From assembly GCF_036625195.1 (NCBI RefSeq), contig NZ_JAZKUG010000001.1, forward strand, positions 3,038,001-3,102,000: a stretch of 64,000 nt of DNA, in the 5' to 3' direction. Made by a program: the position numbers and the translations under genes. This document shows positions 28,532 to 37,807 of the stretch, in pieces. The stretch's first letter is position 1. Each line of letters begins with the position of its first letter. Below the pieces are notes generated by a model. It did no database searches, had not been told where the DNA came from, and worked only from the letters and a program-made list of their open reading frames with translations. Origin of the DNA: Accumulibacter sp. (GTDB lineage Bacteria > Pseudomonadota > Gammaproteobacteria > Burkholderiales > Rhodocyclaceae).

Positions 28532-30067
28532 TTGGAATACGCTGCACTTTTTGGCCTCTGTGCCCTTTTTTCGGGGGTGGTCGTCCGTTTCAGCATCGCG
28601 CTGGCCGGCCGCCTTGGGGCGATGGATCGCCCTGGCGGGCACAAGCAGCATGCGGTGAGCACCCCGTTCGTGGGTGGCTTTGGCCTCATCAGCGTGGTCG
28701 TCGTCGCTTTCGCCCTCGGCGATCGTCTCCCCGGCGGATCGACGTCGGTCGCCTTGCTGGCGGGATCCGTGTGCATGTTCGTGACAGGGCTGGCCGACGA
28801 CATCTGGCACCTGGGTTTCAAGCCGAGGCTCGTCGTGCAGGCGGCCGTGGCTCTGGCGATGGTCTTCGTCGGCGGGGTGGAGCTGGCTTCGCTCGGGGAA
28901 CTCCTCCCCGGCGTCGCGGTGGATCTCGGTTGGTTTGCCGTGCCGATCACCGTCTTCGCGACGATCGGCCTGATCAACGCGGTCAACATGATCGATGGGA
29001 TCGACGGACTCTCGGGTTCGGTGAGTCTCGTCAGCCTGGCGTTCATTGCCGTCGTCGCGCACGGCGCTGACAACCCGGCCTACCTGCTGGTGGCGGTGGC
29101 GTTGATGGGTGGTATCGTGGGGTTCCTGTTCTTCAACCTCCGCTATCCGGGGAATGCCCGCGCGAGGGTGTTCCTTGGCGACAACGGCAGCATGCTGCTC
29201 GGTTTCGTCTTTGCCTGGCTGCTGATCGCCCTGTCGCAGGGTGGCGATGCGGCGGCGATGACTCCGGTCACTGCGCTGTGGCTGTTCGCGTTGCCGCTGA
29301 TGGACACCGTTGGCGTCATGCTGCGGCGGATCTGGCTTGGCAAGTCGCCCTTCCGGGCCGACCGCCACCATCTGCATCACCTCTTGGTCCGGGCAGGTTT
29401 TCGTGTCTCCGATGTCGTCGCCGTGGCGGTGCTGATGCAGTTCGTCTTCGCGCTGATCGGTGTCACCTGCCTGTTGCTCAGGGTTCCCGAGTATTTGGCC
29501 TTCTGGCTTTTTCTTGCCATTTTTGCCGTCTATTTCCTGCTCATCGCGCGGCCGTGGCGGCTGGTTCCCTGGCTGCAGTGGCTGAATCGACGCCTCGGTC
29601 TACCATCGGTGCAGGTGCGCGGCATCTTCGTCGGATACGTCCGTCGGGAAAGGTGCCCGCAGCTGCTTGGCCTGATTGCGCAGGGGCTCAGTGGCCATTA
29701 CGAGTATCAGTTGAGCGTCTTCGAGACCGACAGGGAGAGTGCGCAGGGGCGCAAGGTGTATTGCATGGTCCATGTGCCGAATATCGGGGACGAACACTTG
29801 ATTGGCGCTGTCCGGCGAGACATGCTGCGGCTGCGCAGGCGCCTGGCCAGGAAGCACGGGCTTGACATCCGCCTGCTCCTCGCGCGTGCGGAGCAGAGTG
29901 GGTTGCAGTCGGCATTCGACACCGCGGCGGCAAGCGGCAGGCGCATCGGCGAGAGCGAGCGTCGCCAGTTGCAGAGCACGCTGATCTATTCGATCGAGCG
30001 CGGACGGCACAGCGTGCGCAGTGACCACGGTGGCTTTGAACTCAGCCTGCCACCCACCTGCAGGTAG
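28532..30067 (+). CDS. WecA-like polyprenyl-phosphate sugar-1-phosphate transferase
   Basis: Membrane enzyme that would load the first sugar onto undecaprenyl phosphate for exopolysaccharide synthesis, 511 residues. It shows the MraY/WecA family sites GLADDIWHLGFKPRL, INAVNMIDGIDGLSG, FLGDNGSMLLGF and a HHLHHLL cluster. About ten membrane helices span residues 1-340. The last 150 or so residues form an extra charged cytoplasmic domain not present in WecA. The TTG at 28532 is chosen because CGGAGG lies 5 bases upstream; an in-frame GTG at 28526 overlaps that ribosome site. Confidence 0.85.
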   Translation: MEYAALFGLCALFSGVVVRFSIALAGRLGAMDRPGGHKQHAVSTPFVGGFGLISVVVVAFALGDRLPGGSTSVALLAGSVCMFVTGLADDIWHLGFKPRLVVQAAVALAMVFVGGVELASLGELLPGVAVDLGWFAVPITVFATIGLINAVNMIDGIDGLSGSVSLVSLAFIAVVAHGADNPAYLLVAVALMGGIVGFLFFNLRYPGNARARVFLGDNGSMLLGFVFAWLLIALSQGGDAAAMTPVTALWLFALPLMDTVGVMLRRIWLGKSPFRADRHHLHHLLVRAGFRVSDVVAVAVLMQFVFALIGVTCLLLRVPEYLAFWLFLAIFAVYFLLIARPWRLVPWLQWLNRRLGLPSVQVRGIFVGYVRRERCPQLLGLIAQGLSGHYEYQLSVFETDRESAQGRKVYCMVHVPNIGDEHLIGAVRRDMLRLRRRLARKHGLDIRLLLARAEQSGLQSAFDTAAASGRRIGESERRQLQSTLIYSIERGRHSVRSDHGGFELSLPPTCR

Positions 30068-30072
30068 TCGTC

Positions 30073-30513
30073 ATGTTCAGTCGTGTCCTCACCGTATGTA
30101 CCGGCAACATCTGCCGCAGCCCGGCGGCGGAGTACTTGCTGCGGCAGCGGGCGGCCAGTTCCGGGCGCCGGATCGAAGCACGCTCGGCCGGTATCGGCGC
30201 GCTCGTCAATCATCCGGCGGAGGAGGCCACACGCGAGCTGATGAGCGCGCGTGGCGTCGATCTCAGCGCTCACCGTGCCAGTCAGCTGACTCGTGAGCGC
30301 CTGCGCTGGGCGGAACTGGTGCTGGTCATGGAGAAGCACCACCGGGACGCGGTGCTGGCCATGGACCCGACGGCTCGTGGCAAGACCTTCCTCATCGGGC
30401 ACTGGACGAGCAAGGAAATCCCCGACCCTTACCGGCGCGGCGACGAGGCGCATGCCGAGGCGCTGCAACTGATCGACGAGGCGCTGGATCCCTGGGTCAG
30501 CAAGCTGGGCTGA
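30073..30513 (+). CDS. Low-molecular-weight protein tyrosine phosphatase (Wzb-like)
   Basis: Phosphatase of 146 residues that would dephosphorylate the Wzc-like autokinase and so permit polymer assembly. The active site is CTGNICRSP (CX5R) at residues 9-15, and the general acid is in IPDPYRRG. Starts 5 bases after the WecA-like gene, so it is in the same operon. Confidence 0.92.
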   Translation: MFSRVLTVCTGNICRSPAAEYLLRQRAASSGRRIEARSAGIGALVNHPAEEATRELMSARGVDLSAHRASQLTRERLRWAELVLVMEKHHRDAVLAMDPTARGKTFLIGHWTSKEIPDPYRRGDEAHAEALQLIDEALDPWVSKLG

Positions 30514-30806
30514 AGAGCTGACTGGTCGGCCGCTTTTCTCGCCGTGGCGTGAGATTTCGCACCGGACGGTGCCTTGCCTGGCGTTAGTCTCTCCCCGTCG
30601 CTGGTTTCTGGACAGAGCAGGCCGTGGACACGGACCGCCTTTCGGAAAGTCACGGCGATCGGCCAGAAGCTGCGGCTTGGCTGTCCATCGGCCGGCAAGC
30701 GCCAACGCCGGCTTTGCGCGATGCGCCACTGGAAGTTAAACTGCACGGCTCGTTCTGGCCGGGGCGTACCGACCGGATGAAGAGGCTACGAGATGAGGAT
30801 TTTGGC
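30514..30806. other. Intergenic stretch before Wza-like gene
   Basis: About 290 bases with no gene. A GG-N10-GC arrangement, TGGAAGTTAAACTGCA at 30730-30745, resembles a weak sigma-54 promoter, lacking the C of TGGC. Nothing else stands out. Confidence 0.35.
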
Positions 30807-32012
30807 ATGAAGCTTTTGCGACATCGGCTGCCAGCGTGGCGAAGCGTGCTGCTGTGCCTTGCGTTGGGTATGCTGGCAGGGTGCACCATCATTCCTGGCA
30901 ACCAGAGTTACGCCAACCGCGAGGAGTCCGACGTCAGGCTGCCGGTGCAGCAGGGCGACGAGCTGCAGCCGGCGAACGTGCGCATCCGGCCGATCACGGC
31001 GGAGTTGATCATCGATCTCTTCAAGTCGGCCTTGCCGCCAATCGGTGACGGAACCAGTTCGGCGCGGGCGGCGACGGCCAGCGATCCACGCTTCCGTGGC
31101 CAGGACCCTGCGGCAGTTCCCAATTACCGCTTGGGGCCGGGAGACATCATTTCGATCATCGTCTGGGACCACCCGGAACTGACGATCCCCGCCGGCAGCT
31201 TCCGGACGGCGGAGCAGGCCGGCACGGTGATCGCCGAGGACGGTACGATCTTCTATCCTTACATCGGTGTGGTCAAGGCGGCCGGCAAGACGACCAGCGA
31301 GCTGCGTGAAGTCCTGTCGACGCGGCTCGCCAAGTTCATCGAGCGGGTGCAGCTCGACGTGCGTATGGTCGCTTTCCGCAGCCAGCAGGTCTATGTCGTC
31401 GGCGAGGTGGCAAAGCCGGGGATTCAGCCCGTCAACGACGTGCCGATGACGGTCCTCGATGCGGTCAACCGTGCCGGTGGCTTCACGCCGGAAGCCGACT
31501 TCAGCCGCGTCCTGCTCACCCGCCGCGGGACGACCTACCTGGTCGATGTCCAGTCGATGTACGACTATGGCCGTACCGAGAGCAATCCGCTGCTCGAACA
31601 TGGCGACATTGTCAACGTCTCGGACCGCAGCTACAACAAGATCTTCGTTCTTGGCGAGATTGCCAAGCCCGGTTCGCTGGTCATGAACAAGAAGCGCTCG
31701 ACGCTGGCGGAGGCGCTCAGCGACGCGGGCTACATCAATCAGAGCACCGCCGATCCGCGCTGGATCTACGTCATGCGCGGCAACAGCAAGGATTCCCCGG
31801 AGCTGTTCCACCTCGACGCACGACTGCCCGACGCGATGCTGCTGGCCGACCGTTTCCCGTTGCGACCGCGTGACATCATCTACGTCGACGCGGCTGCGGT
31901 CGTTCGCTGGCACCGGGTGATCGCCAACATCCTGCCGACCGCAACGATGCTCTACCAGACAAGCCTGACGCAATGGCCGCTTTTTGGAGCAAGGCAGACG
32001 CCCAACAACTGA
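30807..32012 (+). CDS. Wza-like outer-membrane polysaccharide export lipoprotein
   Basis: Exporter of 401 residues that would form the outer-membrane channel for exopolysaccharide. The lipoprotein signal ends in LALGMLAGC, with acylation at Cys26. Then come the Poly_export domain (YRLGPGDIISIIVWDHPELT) and SLBB-type repeats (VYVVGEVAKPGIQPV and IFVLGEIAKPGSLVM). The ATG at 30807 is preferred over one at 30777 because it gives a normal signal peptide and has GATGAGGA upstream. Confidence 0.9.
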   Translation: MKLLRHRLPAWRSVLLCLALGMLAGCTIIPGNQSYANREESDVRLPVQQGDELQPANVRIRPITAELIIDLFKSALPPIGDGTSSARAATASDPRFRGQDPAAVPNYRLGPGDIISIIVWDHPELTIPAGSFRTAEQAGTVIAEDGTIFYPYIGVVKAAGKTTSELREVLSTRLAKFIERVQLDVRMVAFRSQQVYVVGEVAKPGIQPVNDVPMTVLDAVNRAGGFTPEADFSRVLLTRRGTTYLVDVQSMYDYGRTESNPLLEHGDIVNVSDRSYNKIFVLGEIAKPGSLVMNKKRSTLAEALSDAGYINQSTADPRWIYVMRGNSKDSPELFHLDARLPDAMLLADRFPLRPRDIIYVDAAAVVRWHRVIANILPTATMLYQTSLTQWPLFGARQTPNN

Positions 32013-32138
32013 GTTGGGACAGCCGGGAGAACTGGCTAGCCTGATGCGTCGCCGCTGCCGGTTGGCCAACGCGTGGCGGCTACCGGCCTCTCGATGCAGG
32101 CAGGACTGAAGACGGGCCAGAGACCACTCGGACAACAC

Positions 32139-34406
32139 ATGGAAAATGATCAACTGAAACCCTCCCAAACGGCCGGCTCGTTCCCCGGAATGAGCGCCAA
32201 CGTGACGCAGCAGTCGTACGCCACGCAACCCTCGGCGTCGTCCGAGGACGAGGAAGGTCTGGCACTCGGCGAGATCATTGCGGTCCTGATGGACTATCGC
32301 TGGCTGATCGCCGCGACCTGCCTGTTTTCGTTGGTCATCGGACTCGCCTGGGTTCTTGTCGCGAGTCCGACCTATCGTGCGGATGGCCTGCTGCAGATCG
32401 AGGAGAAGAAGGGATCGGGCGGCGTGCTCAAGGCACTCGAGCCGCTACTCGGTGATACCACGACGGCACCGGCAGAAGTCGAGATTTTGAGTTCACGGAT
32501 GGTCCTCGGCCGTGTCGTGTCGAAGCTGCGGCTGGACATCATCGCCCAGCCGCGGACCTTTCCGTTGATTGGCAGAGCGATCGCCCGTCGCTACGATGGG
32601 GAGCAGCCGAATTCGCCCTGGCTCGGCCTGTCGAGCTTTGCCTGGGGCGGCGAGCGCATCCAGGTCGACTCGCTGGACGTTCCCCCGCAAGCGCTCGACG
32701 AAGCGCATGAACTGGTTGCTGGCGCTGGCGGCAATTTCGAGATATTCGACGAGGACGACCAGCTCGTGCTCGCCGGCAAGGCGGGGACGCGAGCCAGCAA
32801 CAAGGGCTACTCGGTCTTCATCGCAGAACTCGTCGCACGGCCGGGCACGCGCTTCAATCTCGCCAAGCTCTCTCCAGAGACCGCGATCGAGAACCTGCGC
32901 AAGTTCTATTCGGTGAAGGAGCGAGGCAAGAAGACCGGCGTGCTCGAACTGAGCCTGGTTGGCAAGCGTGCCGACGAGATCGTCCTGATTCTCGACGACA
33001 TCATGAACACCTACGTCCGCCAGAATGTCGAGCGCCGCTCGGCGGAGGCAGAGAAGACGCTGAAGTTCCTCGACACCCAGCTGCCGGCGCTGAAGACCCA
33101 GGTCGACAGCGCCGAAGGCGCGTACAACAGTTATCGCCAGAGTCGCGGTTCGCTCGACCTGAGCCTCGAGACACAGGGCATCCTGAAGTCGCTGGTCGAG
33201 GTCGAGAATGCCGCCGTGCTGCTGAAGCAGGAGCGGGACGAGCTGCGGCAGCACTTCACGCCGGAACATCCGCGCATCCAGGCCGTCGACAGCAAGCTGG
33301 CGCGCCTCGACGAACGCCGCAAGCAGTTCGACTCGGATGTCTCCCGCCTGCCCGATACGCAACAGACCGTTCTGCGCCTGGCGCGCGACGTCGAGGTCTC
33401 GAACCGGTTGTATACCGAGTTGCTGAACACCGCGCAACAGTTGCGCGTGTCGAAGGAGGGCACCGTCGGCGACGTGCGCGTCATCGACACGGCGGCGGTG
33501 GGTCGCGAGCCGGTCGGCGCCAAACCGATCGCCATCCTCGGCATCGCCCTGCTGCTTGGCCTGCTGGCGAGCCTCGTCGTCATCTGGGTTTTGCGCTCGC
33601 TGCGCGTCGTGGTCGAGGATCCGGAGGTGATCGAGTCGCAGCTCGGTCTGCCGGTCTACGCCACGGTGCCGCACAGCAAGCTCGAGGTCGACCTGCATCG
33701 CAGGGCGCAGGCGGGCGGTGGCGGTGAGCTGCTGGCGGTGGCCCATCCGCAGGAAGACGCGGTCGAGAGCCTGCGCGGGTTGCGGACGACGCTGCACTTC
33801 GCCCTGCTCGATGCGCAGGGCAACTCGCTGCTGATCACCGGCCCCAGTCCGGGACTCGGCAAGAGCTTCATCTCGAAGAACCTCGGCGCGGTCCTGGCGC
33901 AGGTGGACAAGCGCGTCGTCATCGTCGATGCCGACCTGCGTCGTGGGCACCTGCACAAGGAATTCGGTATCGAGCGCGCAGTCGGCATCTCGGAATACGT
34001 CGCTGGCCAGGCTGCGCTCGACGACGTCCTCAAGAGCACCGCCGTCAGTGGGCTGACCGTCGTCACCACCGGACAAATCCCGCCGAACCCATCCGAGCTG
34101 CTGATGCACCCGCGCTTCGAAGTGCTGCTCGGCGAACTGGCGGCGAGGTTCGACACGGTCATCGTCGATGCGCCACCGGTCCTTGCCGTCTCCGATGCGG
34201 CGATCATCGGCCGCCACGTCGGTGCGACGCTTATGATTGCGCGTGCCGGCAAGCACCCGATCCGTGAGCTCGAGCAAGCGGTGAAACGACTCAACCAGGC
34301 CGGCGTGCAGGTGAAGGGCTTCGTCTTCAACGACCTCAACGTCAGCCGACAGAGCTATCGCTATGGCTACAAGGGCTACGTCTACCGCTACTCGTACAAG
34401 ACGTAG
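32139..34406 (+). CDS. Wzc/GumC-like chain-length determinant and tyrosine autokinase
   Basis: Inner-membrane co-polymerase fused to a BY-kinase, 755 residues. Wzz domain helices flank a long coiled-coil periplasmic part (first helix LIAATCLFSLVIGLAWVLV, second ILGIALLLGLLASLVVIWVL). The kinase has Walker A GPSPGLGKS, Walker A' VVIVDADLRRG and Walker B VIVDAPPVLAVSD. The tyrosine cluster at the end (SYRYGYKGYVYRYSYK) is the autophosphorylation tail. The ATG at 32139 is chosen over upstream in-frame starts that add an unlikely extension; the ribosome site is weak in either case. Confidence 0.9.
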   Translation: MENDQLKPSQTAGSFPGMSANVTQQSYATQPSASSEDEEGLALGEIIAVLMDYRWLIAATCLFSLVIGLAWVLVASPTYRADGLLQIEEKKGSGGVLKALEPLLGDTTTAPAEVEILSSRMVLGRVVSKLRLDIIAQPRTFPLIGRAIARRYDGEQPNSPWLGLSSFAWGGERIQVDSLDVPPQALDEAHELVAGAGGNFEIFDEDDQLVLAGKAGTRASNKGYSVFIAELVARPGTRFNLAKLSPETAIENLRKFYSVKERGKKTGVLELSLVGKRADEIVLILDDIMNTYVRQNVERRSAEAEKTLKFLDTQLPALKTQVDSAEGAYNSYRQSRGSLDLSLETQGILKSLVEVENAAVLLKQERDELRQHFTPEHPRIQAVDSKLARLDERRKQFDSDVSRLPDTQQTVLRLARDVEVSNRLYTELLNTAQQLRVSKEGTVGDVRVIDTAAVGREPVGAKPIAILGIALLLGLLASLVVIWVLRSLRVVVEDPEVIESQLGLPVYATVPHSKLEVDLHRRAQAGGGGELLAVAHPQEDAVESLRGLRTTLHFALLDAQGNSLLITGPSPGLGKSFISKNLGAVLAQVDKRVVIVDADLRRGHLHKEFGIERAVGISEYVAGQAALDDVLKSTAVSGLTVVTTGQIPPNPSELLMHPRFEVLLGELAARFDTVIVDAPPVLAVSDAAIIGRHVGATLMIARAGKHPIRELEQAVKRLNQAGVQVKGFVFNDLNVSRQSYRYGYKGYVYRYSYKT

Positions 34407-34454
34407 CCGGTCCGCCGTCGCTGCCGCGACCGGAGCCTGCGGGCAGCAGGTGCG

Positions 34455-35219
34455 CTAGCCGCTGCGCTCCGCGGTCGGCAGATCGCGGAGCCGTCGCCTC
34501 GCCTCGAACAGGCAGACGCCCGTGGCCACCGAGACGTTCAGGCTGGCGACCGAGCCGAGCATCGGGATGTTCACCAGTTGGTCGCAGGTCTCTCGGGTCA
34601 GGCGACGCAAGCCTTCCCCCTCGGCACCGAGCACCCAGGCGCAGGCGATCGGCCAGCTGGCGCCGTACAGATCCTGCGGCGCCTCGGCATCGGTACCGAC
34701 GACCCAGATGCCGCGTTCCTTGATTTCGCGCAGGCTGCGGGCGAGGTTGGTGACGGTGATGTAGGGGACCGTTTCGGCCGCGCCACTGGCGACTTTCACC
34801 GCCGTCTGCGTCAGTCCGACGGCACGGTCCTTCGGCGCGATCACCGCGTGCGCACCGGCGGCATCGGCAACCCGCAGGCAAGCGCCGAGATTGTGCGGAT
34901 CCTGGACGCCGTCGAGGACGAGGAGGAAAGCGGGTTCGTCGAGGGTGTCGAGGACATCGTCGAGGCTCAGATGTCGCTGCGTCGCATCGACGATGGCGAT
35001 GACGCCCTGATGGCGGGCGCCGGGCGCCATCGCCTCGAGACGGGCTGCGGCCACCGGCAGCAGGCGAATGCCGGCGAACTCGGCGTGCGTCCGCAGGTCG
35101 CGCAAGCGGGCATCGTGGCGCGCCGCGTCGACATGAATCTCGCGGACCGCGCCCGCGTCATGACGCAGTTTGGCGAGGACCGAATGGAAACCGAAGATCA
35201 GGCGTGTGGCGGAGGGCAT
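34455..35219 (-). CDS. rlmB: 23S rRNA 2'-O-methyltransferase RlmB
   Basis: SpoU-family enzyme that methylates the ribose of G2251 in 23S rRNA, 254 residues. The substrate-binding N-domain starts at IFGFHSVLAKL. The SPOUT knot motifs are VLDGVQDPHNLGACLRVADA, AWVLGAEGEGLRRLT and IPMLGSVASLNVSVATGV. The ATG at 35219 matches the family start. It is convergent with the Wzc-like gene and 72 bases after the carbonic-anhydrase-like gene on the same strand. Confidence 0.93.
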   Translation of the reverse strand: MPSATRLIFGFHSVLAKLRHDAGAVREIHVDAARHDARLRDLRTHAEFAGIRLLPVAAARLEAMAPGARHQGVIAIVDATQRHLSLDDVLDTLDEPAFLLVLDGVQDPHNLGACLRVADAAGAHAVIAPKDRAVGLTQTAVKVASGAAETVPYITVTNLARSLREIKERGIWVVGTDAEAPQDLYGASWPIACAWVLGAEGEGLRRLTRETCDQLVNIPMLGSVASLNVSVATGVCLFEARRRLRDLPTAERSG

Positions 35220-35291
35220 GAGCGTGGTCTGCAGGAGGAGGGGGCGCGGCGGGCAATCCGGCCGCAAGGGAAAGCTGGCGGCCGCCGGCGT

Positions 35292-36368
35292 TCAGTCACC
35301 GATGCCGACCGTTTCGAGAGCCCGCGAGCGCCAGTCGAGAACTGCCGTGCGGATGCTCATCTGCTCGCCGAGGCGGGGAAACTCGGCGCGGATGACATGG
35401 GCGGCGAATTTCGACAGGAAGCGTGATTTCAGCTCGGCGCGTGCGCGATCGACGCCGAGTTCGTCGTAGGGCACCGAGGCGAGAAGCAGGAAACCGTCGT
35501 CCGGAATGCGGCCAGCCTGCATGTTCGCCTCGATGATTCCTGCCGCCTTGCGGATCGGCACGTCGAGATTGGGACTGTAGGGCCCGATGATCAGTGCGAC
35601 GTTCGGCGTATGCAGGAAGTCGAAGCCACGTCCGAGACAGATCATCCACTCGCGGTGCTCGATGTCGAGCAGTCTTTCGTTGCGCCGGATCTGGGCGCGC
35701 ACGTTCTCGATGTGTTCGAGATTGCCATGCAGCAGCGGCAGCAGGTCGGCGCGCATGCGCGCCGGCATGTCGGGCAGCAGGGCGGCGAGGCGCAGTTCGA
35801 GCGTCGCCCGGTCGGTCGAGGTCAGCGTCGCGAGATCCAGCCGGTCGCCAGCTGTGCCGTGGATCACCAGCGCATCCTCGTCGGTCTCGAAGCCGCAGAC
35901 GAGCGGATAGACGGTGCTGTGGTCGGTGCCGAAGATGTGCTCGACCTGGCGCCTGATCTCGTAGGTGTGGGCGATCGCTGCCTCGGTGTCGTACTGGAAG
36001 CCGGCACAGCCGCGTCGCGGATCGCCCTGCGAGTAGTGGTAGGTGACGAGGAAGACGACGTTGCGGCCGGCGCTGACGACGCGTTGCACGTGATGCGCCA
36101 GGACCTCGCCGAGGTGTGGCCAGCCGAGGTCGAAGATGCCGCCGAGGTTGCGGAAGGGCATCAGCAGGCCGACCGGTGTGTTGGTCGCAACCGGGATGTT
36201 GATCCGCCCGTCCATGCACTTGAGGACGGCGATCGCCGTCGGATGCTCGGCGAGGTAACGCTCACGCGCCAGCCACGCTTCCGGACTGCGAAAGATCGTG
36301 CTGTGGCGGTCGGCGAGACCGAACAGCCACTCGATGCGTTCCTCGATGGGCTTGCCGTGAATGTCCAT
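35292..36368 (-). CDS. CsoSCA-like (carboxysomal-type) beta carbonic anhydrase homologue
   Basis: Protein of 358 residues. CMDGRIN gives Cys51 with the Asp53-Arg55 dyad of beta carbonic anhydrases, and YHYSQGDPRRGCAGF gives His111 and Cys121. The wide His-Cys spacing matches the carboxysome shell enzyme (CsoSCA), not the HxxC of plain beta enzymes. FRNLGGIFDLGWP lies between. It would interconvert CO2 and bicarbonate using zinc. No carboxysome or RuBisCO genes are seen. AGGAGG precedes the ATG. It follows cysN by 125 bases on the same strand; a role beside urease or sulfate assimilation is only suggested by position. Confidence 0.65.
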   Translation of the reverse strand: MDIHGKPIEERIEWLFGLADRHSTIFRSPEAWLARERYLAEHPTAIAVLKCMDGRINIPVATNTPVGLLMPFRNLGGIFDLGWPHLGEVLAHHVQRVVSAGRNVVFLVTYHYSQGDPRRGCAGFQYDTEAAIAHTYEIRRQVEHIFGTDHSTVYPLVCGFETDEDALVIHGTAGDRLDLATLTSTDRATLELRLAALLPDMPARMRADLLPLLHGNLEHIENVRAQIRRNERLLDIEHREWMICLGRGFDFLHTPNVALIIGPYSPNLDVPIRKAAGIIEANMQAGRIPDDGFLLLASVPYDELGVDRARAELKSRFLSKFAAHVIRAEFPRLGEQMSIRTAVLDWRSRALETVGIGD

Positions 36369-36493
36369 GGCGAACGGATCCTCCTGCCTGAAGACCTGGC
36401 CCGTCGGCGGTCGGGCGCTGGCTGCCGCCGGATGCGGGCGGCTTGGGCGACAGTATCCACGCGGCCGGCCCCGCGGTCAAACGCGCGGCTGGC

Positions 36494-37807
36494 TCATCCG
36501 CTGTCGCCGCCCGTGGTGCCCAGGATCATGCCGGCGGCGACGGTGTTGTTCGTCGACTCGTCGATGATGATGAAGGCGCCGGTGCCGCGGCTTTCGGCGT
36601 ACGGGTCGGCGAAGATCGGCTGCGCCAGCCGGAAGCTGACGCGGGCGATATCGTTCATCACGAGTCGCTCGGCGGGCTGCTGCTGCATGCTGTTGATGTC
36701 GACGCGGAAGGCGATGGCGGCGAGCATCGCCTTGCTGTCGCGCGTCGTATGGCGCAGCAGGTACTTGCGGCGGGGTTCGAGCGGCGACTCCGAAAGCCAG
36801 CAGAGCATCGCATCGATGTTGCGGCCCACCAGCGGCAGTTCGTCGCTGCGGACGATCATGTCGCCGCGCGAGATGTCGATCTCGTCGTCGAGCAGGATGC
36901 TGACCGACTGTTCGGCGACCGCGCGCGGCAGCGATTCGCCGAGCACCTGGATGTCGCGGACGCGGCTCTCGAGACGCGAGGGCAGGATCGTCACGCGATC
37001 GCCGATGTGCAGTTCGCCGGATTCGACGCGGCCCATGAAGCCGCGATAGTCGTGCAGTTCGGGGTTCGCCGAGTCCTGCGGGCGGCAGACGTACTGCACC
37101 GGAAAGCGGAACTTCTCGACGTGCTCGCTGTGGATCGCCGGCGCCGCCTCGAGCATCTCGAACAGCGTCGGCCCGTCGTACCAGCGCAGGCGTTCGCCGC
37201 GCTCGACGATCATGTCGCCGTGCAGCGCCGACAGCGGGATGAAGCGCACGTCGGCGATGCCGAGCCGGCTGGCGAACTCGAGATACTCGTCGCGGATGCG
37301 GTCGAAGGTCTCCTGCGCGTAATCGACCAGATCCATCTTGTTCACCGCGACGACGATGTGCGGGATGCCGAGCAGATGGGCGACGTAGGAGTGGCGGCGG
37401 GTCTGCGTCAGCACCCCCTTGCGTGCATCGATGAGGATGATCGCCAGGTCAGCGGTGGACGCGGCGGTCACCATGTTGCGCGTGTACTGCTCGTGGCCCG
37501 GCGCGTCGGCGATGATGTACTTGCGCGTGCCGGTGGTGAAGTAGCGGTAGGCGACGTCGATGGTGATTCCCTGTTCGCGTTCCGCCTGCAGGCCGTCGGT
37601 CAGCAGCGACAGGTCGACGCTGTCGAGGCCACGGCGGGCGGAGCTGCGCTGGATGGCGTGCAGCGTATCGGCGAGAATCGTCTTGCTGTCGTAGAGCAGG
37701 CGGCCGATCAGCGTGCTCTTGCCGTCGTCGACGCTGCCGCAGGTCAGGAAGCGCAGCAGGCCGTTGTCGGGAATGTCTTCGGCGGGGAGTTTCTCGATCG
37801 CTGACAT
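36494..37807 (-). CDS. cysN: Sulfate adenylyltransferase GTPase subunit CysN
   Basis: GTPase that drives formation of adenosine phosphosulfate with CysD, 437 residues. Translation-factor-like motifs are GSVDDGKSTLIGRLL, ADAPGHEQYTRNM and NKMDLVD. There is no fused CysC (APS kinase) domain, consistent with reduction of APS directly by the APS-type CysH here. The start overlaps the cysD stop by one base (TGATG). Confidence 0.95.
   Translation of the reverse strand: MSAIEKLPAEDIPDNGLLRFLTCGSVDDGKSTLIGRLLYDSKTILADTLHAIQRSSARRGLDSVDLSLLTDGLQAEREQGITIDVAYRYFTTGTRKYIIADAPGHEQYTRNMVTAASTADLAIILIDARKGVLTQTRRHSYVAHLLGIPHIVVAVNKMDLVDYAQETFDRIRDEYLEFASRLGIADVRFIPLSALHGDMIVERGERLRWYDGPTLFEMLEAAPAIHSEHVEKFRFPVQYVCRPQDSANPELHDYRGFMGRVESGELHIGDRVTILPSRLESRVRDIQVLGESLPRAVAEQSVSILLDDEIDISRGDMIVRSDELPLVGRNIDAMLCWLSESPLEPRRKYLLRHTTRDSKAMLAAIAFRVDINSMQQQPAERLVMNDIARVSFRLAQPIFADPYAESRGTGAFIIIDESTNNTVAAGMILGTTGGDSG

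Noticed and set aside
28358..29380. 340-codon minus-strand frame opposite the WecA-like gene
   Set aside because: Histidine/arginine-rich shadow of a membrane protein gene on the other strand.
30730..30745. Second sigma-54 promoter before the Wza-like gene
   Set aside because: GG and GC spacing is right but TGGC is replaced by TGGA and other consensus bases are missing; kept only as a low-confidence note.
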